Source: an uncultured Desulfobacterales bacterium (GTDB lineage: Bacteria > Desulfobacterota > Desulfobacteria > Desulfobacterales > G020354645). From it: DNA of 9,306 nucleotides. How positions within the stretch are numbered: position 1 is the first letter of the stretch; each line of letters begins with the position of its first letter. Below the pieces are notes generated by a model. The model did not search any database, was not told the DNA's origin, and worked only from the letters and a program-made list of their open reading frames with translations. Positions 1-6,523 of the stretch are shown piece by piece. Both the position numbers and the translations under genes were made by a program. Location: assembly GCA_947259865.1 (NCBI GenBank), contig CAMYNZ010000282.1:1-9306 (forward strand). The letters are read 5' to 3'.

Positions 1-193
1 TATAAATTAATGCGTTCAATAATGCTCAATATTGGTTTAGCCGGTTGTACCCGTAAAAAAAAGGAATCCATCCGTATTTTAACCGGCCAACGGGCCAACG
101 GGCTCAACGGGTTAACCTATTTTTCCGTGAACGCATTTTGAGGAGGCCTGCAACGCAGTCATTGGGCCTTAGATGGGGTTATGAAACCATTTC
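1..193. repeat. Dispersed foldable repeat, copy 1 (left end off window)
   Basis: This gene-free stretch matches the element at 3852-4064 in the same orientation. Shared blocks are TTAGCCGGTT (37-46), an AACCGGCCAACGGG core with three CAACGGG units about 8 bp apart (about 80-110), and a right arm around TGCAACGCAG, TTAGATGGGGTT and GAAACCA (about 138-193). AATGCGTTCA at 9-18 is the exact reverse complement of 128-137, so the copy folds on itself. By that pairing its outer left arm (about 50 nt) should lie before the window start. The right end falls on the stop codon of the HD-domain gene (193-195). No protein is encoded. I do not recognise the family; a MITE- or REP-like element is inferred. 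Confidence 0.75.
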
Positions 194-741
194 TAATCAC
201 CTTCGAAAAGCTCGACCCAAACCTGAAAGCGCGCCACTTTATCTGGGCCATAGCGCTTTAGACTAGCAACAATTTCATCCACCGATTTTTGTTTGTCGGT
301 GTCCTGGCCGTTTTTGGAATAAAACTTGTCAGCATAGCAGATGATCTGTTCCTCGATAGAAACCGGAACCATATCACGGGCCGGGAGGGGTAGACCCTGG
401 TGCCGGATATCACTTTCGGTCAAACCAACCCCGACGTGGCGCTCACACACCAGCGCATGCACTGGCAGGCCGATTTTTTCTAAAATTTTGCGGCCCAGGT
501 AACCGTGCTCAACATAGAAATTTTTACCAAAACAGCCCAATTCCGGTGAATTCGTCAAAAAAATTCCAATGTCATGCAGCTGGGAAGCCTGTTTTAAAAA
601 CGTCTGATCCGGTTTAAGATGGGCCAATCGGTTGGCAATCGCTAGCGCCTTATTCGCAACCTGACGGCCATGCTTGATAAGAATATTATAGGCCCTGGAA
701 TCCTGCTCGTAATACCTGGTTATAATCTCTATTGGTTCCAT
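193..741 (-). CDS. HD-domain phosphohydrolase family protein (HDIG type)
   Basis: The 182-aa product has the layout of small HD-domain proteins. His24 opens the first helix (KHGRQVANKA), the His56-Asp57 doublet sits in QLHDIGI, further histidines are His79 (VEHGYLG) and His102 (CERHVG), and Asp138 lies in ICYADKF. These are the usual metal ligands of the superfamily, so hydrolysis of a phosphomonoester or phosphodiester, probably on a nucleotide, is likely; the substrate cannot be told. There is no signal peptide or membrane segment, so it should be cytosolic. The ATG at 739-741 is the first usable start, but no Shine-Dalgarno precedes it. It lies 243 nt downstream of prfB on the same strand, beyond a strong hairpin, so co-transcription with lnt-prfB is uncertain. 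Its stop codon touches repeat copy 1. Confidence 0.85.
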   Translation of the reverse strand: MEPIEIITRYYEQDSRAYNILIKHGRQVANKALAIANRLAHLKPDQTFLKQASQLHDIGIFLTNSPELGCFGKNFYVEHGYLGRKILEKIGLPVHALVCERHVGVGLTESDIRHQGLPLPARDMVPVSIEEQIICYADKFYSKNGQDTDKQKSVDEIVASLKRYGPDKVARFQVWVELFEGD

Positions 742-853
742 ATATAGCGCACGCTGTCAGTGCCCTGTTTCCCGGCACCCGTATTTATTAAGACAATGGG
801 GTAATTTTCTGTTCTGAAGCGAGCAATTTTCCGTAAGATCAAGGAAAGCAAGG

Positions 854-892
854 GTTTGTGCGGAGGCATACATCAGAGTATGCCGCACAAAC
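854..892. terminator. Long hairpin downstream of prfB, possible terminator or processing site
   Basis: GTTTGTGCGG (854-863) plus CATAC (867-871) pairs fully with GTATG (878-882) and CCGCACAAAC (883-892). This makes a 15-bp stem with a 3-nt AGG bulge (864-866) and a 6-nt loop. It lies about 90 nt past the prfB stop in the lnt-prfB direction and before the HD gene. No T-run follows on either strand, so it is not a canonical rho-independent terminator. It could instead protect or process the mRNA end, or attenuate readthrough into the HD gene. Confidence 0.45.
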
Positions 893-984
893 AAATCCTG
901 CAGATTGACCCCAGAGGAATATGCTCTGCATTCCACAGGGCAAGCGCAGAGTTTGCGGGAAAGGGCCGCTTGAGAGCAGAAAAT

Positions 985-2083
985 TTATATTTGTTTAGCC
1001 AGCAGAACCCCCTCAATAAAAGGATCGATCTCACCGTCCAAGACTGCATTGACATTTCCGACTTCAAGGTTTATGCGGTGATCCTTTACCATTTGATAGG
1101 GATGCAGGACATAGGACCGTATCTGGCTACCCCAGGCGATGTCGTTTTTACTTTCGTGGATTTCACGGGTCTTTTCATCCTGTTTTTCTTTTTCATCCTG
1201 ATAAAGCCGGGATTTTAAAACCTTCATCGCCATATCCTTGTTTCGGTGCTGCGATTTTTCCTGCTGGCACTGGACAACGATGCCGGTCGGAAGATGGGTG
1301 ATGCGAACTGCGCTGCTGGTTTTGTTTACATGCTGCCCGCCGGCCCCCCTGGCCCGATAAGTATCTATCCGCAAATCTTTATCTTCTATTTCTATCACAA
1401 TTTCTTTGTCCAGCTCCGGATAAACAAAAACCGAGGCGAAAGAGGTGTGCCGTTTTCCCCCGGCATTAAATGGAGAAATCCTTACCAGTCGATGTACACC
1501 TGTTTCAGCTTTCAAATAGCCGTAGGCATAGTCACCACTGGCAGTAAAGGTGGTGCCTTTTATACCGGCCTCGTCTCCCGGCTGTAAATCAATTAATTTG
1601 GTTTTAAATCCTCTTCGTTCAACCCAGCGGCCATACATCCTGAAAAGCATCTCGGCCCAGTCCTGGGCTTCAGTTCCGCCGGCTCCGGCATTGATGGACA
1701 CGATGGCATTATTTTTATCGTTTTCTCCATCCAGCATCAGATCGAGGGAAAGTTTGCTTAGTTTGCGGTCAAGGATCTGCAATTGCTGCGCCACTTCGTC
1801 CAAAGTATCGCTATCCGATTCTTCTTCAGCCAGGTCCAGCAGTATTTCAGTTTCTTCAAGGTCGCCCGCCAGCTGTTTAAATCTATCAACCTTGCCGGAC
1901 AACAGCGTTCTTTCTTTAAACAGAACCTTTGAGTCCTCGGGATTGTCCCAGAAGCCATCTTTGGCAACCAGCTTTTCAATCTCTTTCAGTCTCTTTTCTA
2001 TGCCGGGAAGGTCAAAGATAACCTTTCAGCTGTTCCAATTTAAGATTAAGCTCCTTGAGGGTTTGTTTTAGTTCGGCAGACAT
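985..2083 (-). CDS. prfB: Peptide chain release factor 2, made by programmed +1 frameshift
   Basis: RF2 reads UGA and UAA stop codons in the ribosome and triggers peptidyl-tRNA hydrolysis. The gene starts at ATG 2081-2083 and reads MSAELKQTLK... for 23 codons to an in-frame TGA at 2012-2014. Skipping one T there continues as DLPGIEKRLK... to the stop at 985-987, giving 365 aa, the same length as E. coli RF2. The frame-restored protein shows the SPF anticodon-like tripeptide at residues 203-205 (VRISPFNAGG) and the catalytic GGQ at 248-250 (GAGGQHVNKT). One oddity is Arg245 just before GAGGQ, where Ser is usual. The Shine-Dalgarno AGGAGG (2091-2096) lies inside the end of lnt, 4 nt of spacing separates the two genes, and translation is probably coupled. 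Calling a start at the TTG near 1902 would wrongly lose the first 60 residues. Confidence 0.97.
2011..2027 (-). promoter_or_regulatory. prfB programmed +1 frameshift site
   Basis: Read on the minus strand the site is CTG AAA GGT TAT CTT TGA C. The slippery CTT (2015-2017) is followed by an in-frame TGA with C after it, the weak-termination context of the classical RF2 autoregulatory site. A Shine-Dalgarno-like AAAGGT lies just upstream, and from GG on the site differs from the E. coli one at a single base (GGT for GGG). Low RF2 leaves the ribosome paused at UGA and favours the shift into GAC. The mechanism is established knowledge; its operation here is inferred from sequence identity. Confidence 0.95.
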
Positions 2084-2087
2084 ATTC

Positions 2088-3662
2088 TTACCTCCTGTGA
2101 TTTTGCTTCTTGAACTTAAGCATTTTCATGAATATTGCAAAAAGGCTGATCGCCAGGCAAAGCCGGGCAAACAGGTCGCCGTAGCGGGTATAGAACGTGA
2201 CATTGTTCAAAAACGGAACATTTCTCGTTAAAGCAGCATCCGTGAACAGTTGCGTCGAAGCCGGTACCCGGCCCACCGGGTCGATAAAACCGCTGATACC
2301 CGTATTGGCCGCCCGTATGAGGCTGCGTTTGTTTTCCACCGCCCGCAGGACCGCCATGGAAAAATGCTGGTAGGGCGCACTGGTTCGTCCATACCAGGCA
2401 TCATTGGTGATGTTCACCAGAACGGCGGCGCCATTTTTGGTCACGGCCCGGGAAAGTTCGGGAAATATAATTTCATAACAAATCAAAACGCCCAGCTTAT
2501 AATCATTCCAGGCCAGGGTCTCCCCCTTTTTGCCCGGCACAAAATCACCCACCTGAGCCACTATTTTCCCAATGAAAGGAAACCATTTCCTGAGCGGCAC
2601 ATACTCACCGTATGGCACGAGGTGAGCCTTGTCATATTTACTGATGGCCTTACCGTCAGGACCTATTAAGTACGCGCTGTTATAATATTCTATGCGTTTG
2701 TTTTTTTGAGTAAAAGAAGGGCTGCCGATCAGATAATGCACGGCGATTTGTCGGATTCCCTTTAAAACCATGTCAGAAAGCCGTGCGTCATGCAGAAAAT
2801 AAAACGGCGTCGCGGTTTCAGGCCACACGATCAGTTTCGGTTTTTGATCGTCAGCCAGGCGGGATAATCGGGTATACTTCCGTATGGTTTCAACTTGAAA
2901 AGCCGGATCCCATTTCAGCGACTGTTCGATGTTACCCTGAACGACGGCGATCCGCTCAGATACGGAGTTCCCGGCCAGGCTGTCTATCGATTTAATTCGA
3001 AAGGCGCCGTAAACCCAGGCCGCACTGATCATTACCACAACTGCCATTGATGCAGCGATCATGCCGCGTCTGGTAAACGGGGACGGGTGCCTATCGCTCG
3101 CGGTCAAATACAGATAAACCTGATAAATTGCGACGTTGGCCAGCACAATCAAATATGATATCCCGAACACGCCAAACATATCTGAAATCTGTATGATGTG
3201 CAATGCGCGATACTGAGTGTAACCCATTAGCTCCCAGGGAAATCCGGTAAACAGGAATGAGCGGATGTATTCCAGTGACACCCACAGGGCCGGGATCAGA
3301 AATAGACAGACAGCCGGTTTGGTATGCAACCGGGTGGCCAGGGCGGCAAAAGCGATCATGTACAGCGCCAAATAGGTGGCCATCAAAAATAATACCGGGA
3401 TAGAAAGATACCAGGGCAAATGCCCGTAGGTCTGCATCGTATAGTATAGCCAGTAAACCAGTGTCAGGTAATGTATCAATCCCGCTGTCAGCCCGAGGCG
3501 AATGCGGTCTATCCATGTCAGGTTTTGAACGGCGATCAGCAGCGGCACGAGCGCACACCAGGCCAGCCAGTCAAGATTGATGTTTGGAAAAGCCCCGGTT
3601 AACATCAATCCGCTCAGTCCGGCCAGCCCAATTTTTTGCTTGTTGATAGTGTCCGCTTTCAT
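2088..3662 (-). CDS. lnt: Apolipoprotein N-acyltransferase
   Basis: Lnt transfers an acyl chain from phospholipid to the N-terminal cysteine of lipoproteins in the inner membrane, the last step of lipoprotein maturation. With the start at ATG 3660-3662 the protein has 524 aa, close to the E. coli 512. The first ~225 residues hold several hydrophobic segments, followed by a carbon-nitrogen hydrolase (nitrilase-like) domain and a C-terminal hydrophobic anchor (about 500-512). The catalytic triad is visible: Glu282 in VWPETATPF, Lys345 in YDKAHLVPYGEYVP and Cys395 in GVLICYEIIFPE. I chose this start because an AAGG motif lies 5 nt upstream and membrane topology begins right after MKADTINKQK; the frame stays open to an ATG at 3746 without a better signal. 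Its last codons, AGG AGG TAA, overlap the prfB ribosome binding site. Confidence 0.95.
   Translation of the reverse strand: MKADTINKQKIGLAGLSGLMLTGAFPNINLDWLAWCALVPLLIAVQNLTWIDRIRLGLTAGLIHYLTLVYWLYYTMQTYGHLPWYLSIPVLFLMATYLALYMIAFAALATRLHTKPAVCLFLIPALWVSLEYIRSFLFTGFPWELMGYTQYRALHIIQISDMFGVFGISYLIVLANVAIYQVYLYLTASDRHPSPFTRRGMIAASMAVVVMISAAWVYGAFRIKSIDSLAGNSVSERIAVVQGNIEQSLKWDPAFQVETIRKYTRLSRLADDQKPKLIVWPETATPFYFLHDARLSDMVLKGIRQIAVHYLIGSPSFTQKNKRIEYYNSAYLIGPDGKAISKYDKAHLVPYGEYVPLRKWFPFIGKIVAQVGDFVPGKKGETLAWNDYKLGVLICYEIIFPELSRAVTKNGAAVLVNITNDAWYGRTSAPYQHFSMAVLRAVENKRSLIRAANTGISGFIDPVGRVPASTQLFTDAALTRNVPFLNNVTFYTRYGDLFARLCLAISLFAIFMKMLKFKKQNHRR
2091..2096 (-). promoter_or_regulatory. prfB Shine-Dalgarno embedded in the lnt stop region
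   Basis: AGGAGG on the minus strand is at once the last two Arg codons of lnt and a perfect Shine-Dalgarno, 7 nt before the prfB ATG. The lnt stop (2088-2090) lies between it and the start, so ribosomes ending on lnt are placed to reinitiate on prfB. Confidence 0.9.
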
Positions 3663-3796
3663 TTTTACCTTGCTGCAATAATGAATAAGCCCCACGGGAC
3701 ACGGCAGTATCCCATTAAGTTTTGATCCCAATTGTCGATATATCACTCAGCCTTAGTATTCTTGCTTTACGCAAATGGCGGTCCCTGGGTCCCATG

Positions 3797-3825
3797 ATAT
3801 TAAAATATGGCGTTAATTTATTCAA
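3797..3825 (-). promoter_or_regulatory. Candidate sigma70-type promoter for lnt-prfB
   Basis: On the minus strand TTGAAT (3820-3825) and TAATAT (3797-3802) are separated by 17 nt, each matching 4 of 6 consensus bases. Transcription would start near 3790, leaving a leader of about 130 nt before the chosen lnt start. It lies just outside the end of repeat copy 2 at 3852. No stronger pair is visible in the gap. Confidence 0.4.
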
Positions 3826-3851
3826 GTGGGATTTTTCCCGTAATGGAATTT

Positions 3852-4064
3852 GAAGTGGTTTCAAAACCTCAGATTAGGCTCAAGAGCAAGGCGCAAAAAG
3901 CGGTTAGCCGGTTTAGCCCGTTCAAAACGGGATGCTATCTTTTTTTAGGTTTTTACCGGCCAACGGGCTAACGGGCCAACGGGCCCAACCCTTTATTATG
4001 TGAGCATTTTGAAGAGGTTTGCAACGCAGCTATTGGGTCTTAGATGGGGTTTTGAAACCACTTC
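3852..4064. repeat. Dispersed foldable repeat, copy 2, with 17-bp terminal inverted repeats
   Basis: GAAGTGGTTTCAAAACC (3852-3868) is the exact reverse complement of 4048-4064. Inside it the arms continue as a weaker inverted repeat for about 30 nt on each side. Nested within, TTAGCCCGTT (3913-3922) pairs perfectly with AACGGGCTAA (3962-3971), next to an AACGGGC(C/T) unit repeated three times at about 8-bp spacing. The 213-bp unit has no open reading frame of note and matches copy 1 (1-193) in the same orientation. It fits a non-autonomous, foldable mobile repeat. No clear target-site duplication is seen. With its flanks it fills the intergenic stretch 3747-4233. Confidence 0.8.
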
Positions 4065-4075
4065 TTGTCTTTTTA

Positions 4076-4104
4076 TTGACTTACAGTTACCCCCTCAATA
4101 TAGT
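4076..4104 (+). promoter_or_regulatory. Strong sigma70-like promoter for the membrane protein/glycosyltransferase pair
   Basis: TTGACT (4076-4081) and TATAGT (4099-4104) each match 5 of 6 consensus bases with the ideal 17-nt spacer. Predicted transcription start is near 4111, giving a leader of about 120 nt. That leader holds the near-palindrome AACCGCAGCGGTT (4145-4157). The -35 box begins 12 nt after the repeat element ends. Confidence 0.65.
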
Positions 4105-4233
4105 CGAAGAGGCAGACAAGACAAACCTGCTTCAGGTACCCGATAACCGCAGCGGTTGCCTATAAACGGTAATTTTTTAGAATTCAGGTTTATGGTTTTT
4201 AGGTTATAGCAAATTGAGCAGGAGATCTATCCG

Positions 4234-4798
4234 ATGGAATTAAAAACACACTTGACGGAAGCCTGGTGCTCCCCTCGTTATTCTGACGCTGGTCATGTTT
4301 CTGGTTTGGTTTCTGTCTTTCGGGATTCTGGTGCCCGTTACCTTTGCCGGTTATATTTACTCGATTCTTTTGATGCTCAGGCAAGGCCGGGAACCGAAAA
4401 TTCAAGACCTTTTTTCACAACTAAACCTGTTTCTGCCGCTGCTTGGATTTGCAATCATTGCCTGCATCATCACTGCGATAGGATTTGTCTTTTTGGTTTT
4501 TCCCGGTATTCTTGTTGCCCTGATCATCGCATTTGTGTGCTTTTATATGATTCCTTTGATGGTCGATAATGAATTAGGTTTATTTGAAGCCATAAAAGAA
4601 AGTTATTCCCTGGCAATGCAGGATAATTTTTTTGATCACATCGTGGCGGTGATCATATTTATCGGAATGATTGCCGTTGGCAGTTCTGTATTTATCGGGT
4701 CGCTTTTTACACAACCGCTCGCTACGATTTTCCTGCTCTCGATTTATGGAGAAAAGATCCGTCTGAGACCGGCAAACGGTGACCGGCCGAAGGAATAA
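4234..4798 (+). pseudogene. Polytopic membrane protein with frame broken near its start
   Basis: A good Shine-Dalgarno (AGGAG, 4220-4224, 9-nt spacer) precedes the ATG at 4234, which reads MELKTHLTEAW. That frame then turns into non-membrane sequence with no sign of a real protein. The +1 frame from about 4265 reads GAPLVILTLVMFLVWFLS and runs to 4798 as a convincing membrane protein with about four to five hydrophobic segments and a DNELGLFEAIKESYSLAM stretch before the last ones. The ATG at 4295 inside that frame has no ribosome binding site and starts within the first hydrophobic segment. The simplest reading is a short out-of-frame deletion or a sequencing error joining two halves of one gene of about 175-185 aa. 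It resembles small DUF-type integral membrane proteins (DUF4013-like); the function is unknown. It is followed after 27 nt by the glycosyltransferase. Confidence 0.65.
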
Positions 4799-4825
4799 TC
4801 GAGCACTTAGATTGATGATCCCCGT

Positions 4826-5929
4826 ATGAACCCCACACCCGTTCAAAGGCATCAGATAGCCTACTTTATTTCTCCCCACGGCTTTGGCCATGCAACCCGA
4901 GCCGCTGCTGTGATGGAAGCCCTTTATAAAATACAATCTTCTATTCGGTTTGAAATTTTCACCAAAGTCCCTGAACTATTTTTTGAAGACTCCTTTGAGG
5001 CTCCCCACACCTATCATTCGGAATTAACCGACATCGGTCTTGTACAGGAAACATCCTTAAAGGTGGATCTGGATGCAACCCTGCGTAATTTGGACAGTTT
5101 CTATCCATTGAGAGCAGCGCGCACAAACCGCATGGCTCAGCAATTGACAGCTTCAAATTGTGATCTGATAATTTGCGATATCGCGCCCTTGGGTCTGGTC
5201 GTTGCCCGGAAAATGGGGATTCCATCCGTTCTGGTCGAAAATTTTACCTGGGATTGGATTTATCGGAGCGACTCGACTCTAAACCAAAAGATTCAAAATC
5301 AGGTGGACTATCTTGGGCGCATATTCGATGCAGCAGATCACCGTATTCAAACCGAACCGGTGTGCAGCTATCAGGATGCTGACTTATTAACCCGACCGGT
5401 GAGCCGTAAAATAAGAATGCCGGCTGAAAGCTTTCGCCGGCAATTTGGACTTCCTTTGGATAAAAAGGTTGTGCTGATCACCATGGGGGGAATCACTGAA
5501 CACTATACCTTTTTGGATGCATTAAAATCTCAAAACGATGTGTATTTTATAATTCCGGGTGCTTTCAATTCCGTGGAGCTGTGTGATAATTTAATTTTAT
5601 TACCGCATCCTACCCAATTATACCATCCGGATTTAATTAATGCCGCGGATGCTGTTATCGGCAAGGTAGGCTACGGTACCCTCGCAGAAGTTTACTGGGC
5701 AGGTGTTCCATTTGGCTATATTTCTCGTCCGAATTTTCGTGAATCCGAAAAATTAGCCCGGTTTATTAGATCGGAAATGCCGGGTCTGCCGATTCTGGAA
5801 TCGGACTTTCACAGCGGCGGTTGGATTCCGACCCTTCCGAAACTTTTAAGTTTATCAAGGATGCAAAGGCGGGGTCCCAACGGCGCTTATCAGGCGGCTG
5901 TTTATATCCGAAACCTTTTATCAGATTAG
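4826..5929 (+). CDS. Glycosyltransferase-fold protein, L-arabinokinase N-domain-like
   Basis: The 367-aa product opens with a Rossmann strand and the motif SPHGFGHATR (16-25), the hallmark shared with MurG/GT1-type glycosyltransferases and especially with the N-terminal domain of plant L-arabinokinase (HGFGHATR). A second half begins near KKVVLITMGG (213-222) and carries GKVGYGTLAE (279-288), at the position of the nucleotide-sugar binding loop of GT-B enzymes. A GT-B fold is therefore well supported. Donor and acceptor are unknown. No signal peptide is seen, so a cytosolic or membrane-peripheral enzyme is likely. The ATG at 4826 follows the membrane gene by 27 nt and has no clear Shine-Dalgarno, so translation may depend on the upstream gene. 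A bacterial stand-alone version lacks the sugar-kinase half found in plants. Confidence 0.8.
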   Translation: MNPTPVQRHQIAYFISPHGFGHATRAAAVMEALYKIQSSIRFEIFTKVPELFFEDSFEAPHTYHSELTDIGLVQETSLKVDLDATLRNLDSFYPLRAARTNRMAQQLTASNCDLIICDIAPLGLVVARKMGIPSVLVENFTWDWIYRSDSTLNQKIQNQVDYLGRIFDAADHRIQTEPVCSYQDADLLTRPVSRKIRMPAESFRRQFGLPLDKKVVLITMGGITEHYTFLDALKSQNDVYFIIPGAFNSVELCDNLILLPHPTQLYHPDLINAADAVIGKVGYGTLAEVYWAGVPFGYISRPNFRESEKLARFIRSEMPGLPILESDFHSGGWIPTLPKLLSLSRMQRRGPNGAYQAAVYIRNLLSD

Positions 5930-5958
5930 ATCTTAAAACCCAAAACTTAAAACTGGCC

Positions 5959-5978
5959 AATTCGAGGCCCTTCGAATT
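5959..5978. terminator. Hairpin between convergent genes
   Basis: AATTCGA (5959-5965) and TCGAATT (5972-5978) form a perfect 7-bp stem with a 6-nt GGCCCT loop in the 57-nt gap between two converging genes. No strong T-run follows, though the minus-strand exit is T-rich (GTTTTAAGTTTT). It may be a weak bidirectional terminator. Confidence 0.35.
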
Positions 5979-5986
5979 CATCCAGG

Positions 5987-6250
5987 TCAGCATTTGAATG
6001 GATAAAAATGGTAGTAGCAATATCCCCCGGGGTCGCCATACATTGTCTCCGTTTCAGCCATACACTGACCGATCATATTTTTGGATACCTCTTCATAATC
6101 CGGGCGGGTTTCCTCTTCCTTTTTGCATTTCAGGCATATGGGCTGATGATCGTAAACGGATAGCACCCGCTTGGACGCCGCGTCCAGGTTTTCTTCGCAA
6201 CGGCTGCACGTGATGGCACAGGCCAATTCTTTTTCCCAATCTTGACTCAT
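5987..6250 (-). CDS. Small cysteine-rich protein, probable zinc ribbon
   Basis: An 87-aa protein with eight cysteines: C11, C15, C18, C39, C42, C63, C78 and C87. Two CxxC pairs (CSRC at 15-18, CLKC at 39-42) separated by 20 residues look like a four-cysteine zinc ribbon. The tail is aromatic (GGYCYYHFYPFKC). Zinc binding is inferred; partner and function are unknown. I start at ATG 6248-6250 because AAGGA lies 10 nt upstream. The frame stays open upstream to a TTG at 6355, but that start has no ribosome binding site and the extra 35 residues look uncharacteristic. The start codon lies in one arm of an inverted repeat (6248-6259 with 6308-6318). It is transcribed towards the glycosyltransferase gene. 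Confidence 0.75.
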   Translation of the reverse strand: MSQDWEKELACAITCSRCEENLDAASKRVLSVYDHQPICLKCKKEEETRPDYEEVSKNMIGQCMAETETMYGDPGGYCYYHFYPFKC

Positions 6251-6318
6251 TTTAGTGAATTCCTTATCTCTCGTGATGGTTCCCCTCAATTGTTGATCGC
6301 TTCGCCGTTCACTAAATG
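6248..6318 (-). promoter_or_regulatory. Leader inverted repeat covering the zinc-ribbon start codon
   Basis: In the transcript TTTAGTGAA (from 6316-6308) can pair perfectly with TTCACTAAA (6259-6251), and with one bulged base the pairing extends into the ATG itself. The loop of about 48 nt contains the Shine-Dalgarno. Such a structure could limit initiation, but it may also be chance. Confidence 0.3.
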
Positions 6319-6363
6319 ATTTTGCCGCATTTATCAAGTTAAAATTCGATTCCAACTGTATCC

Positions 6364-6394
6364 GGGGTCAGGGGATATTGCGAATCCCGGCCCC
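6364..6394. other. GC-rich hairpin in the divergent gap before surE
   Basis: GGGAT (6372-6376) pairs with ATCCC (6384-6388) over a 7-nt loop, and GGGG (6364-6367) with CCCC (6391-6394) outside a small internal loop. It lies between the divergent zinc-ribbon gene and surE. No T-run follows. A role in shielding one transcript from the other is only a guess. Confidence 0.3.
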
Positions 6395-6432
6395 GATTGA
6401 TCTGGCAAAGCGGTTTCTTATTGATATATTTA

Positions 6433-6461
6433 TTGTTAAGATTGTGGGATACAACTACAAA
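6433..6461 (+). promoter_or_regulatory. Weak candidate promoter for surE
   Basis: TTGTTA (6433-6438) and TACAAA (6456-6461) are 17 nt apart and each match 4 of 6 consensus bases. Other overlapping hexamers in this AT-rich stretch are about equally good, so the exact placement is uncertain. Confidence 0.3.
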
Positions 6462-6523
6462 TGCCATAGTATGCTAATCGTGATGTTTCATTCCATCTTA
6501 CAGAATTAGGAGGTCGATCAAAA

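Noticed and set aside
80..110. CRISPR-like array from the repeated AACGGG units (also at 3956-3986)
   Set aside because: The units are about 8 bp and tandem, with no spacers and no cas genes.
1758..1979. 73-codon minus-strand frame starting MKSWLPKMAS
   Set aside because: It is an out-of-frame reading of the prfB N-terminal region, fully explained by the programmed-frameshift RF2.
856..2071. Plus-strand open frames at 856-1218, 1246-1587 and 1550-2071
   Set aside because: They lie antisense to prfB, have serine/phenylalanine-rich composition typical of reverse-strand shadows and no ribosome binding sites.
3091..3558. 155-codon minus-strand frame
   Set aside because: It is an alternative frame inside lnt; the lnt frame carries the catalytic triad and membrane segments.
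3663..3746. Upstream extension of lnt to the ATG at 3746
   Set aside because: The extra 28 residues (MIYRQLGSKL...) look unlike an Lnt N-terminus and have no good ribosome binding site, while 3662 has AAGG at suitable spacing.
4234..4569. 111-aa reading of the frame that starts at ATG 4234
   Set aside because: Only its first ~11 codons look real; after that the +1 frame carries the membrane protein, so this product is a truncation artefact of the frame break.
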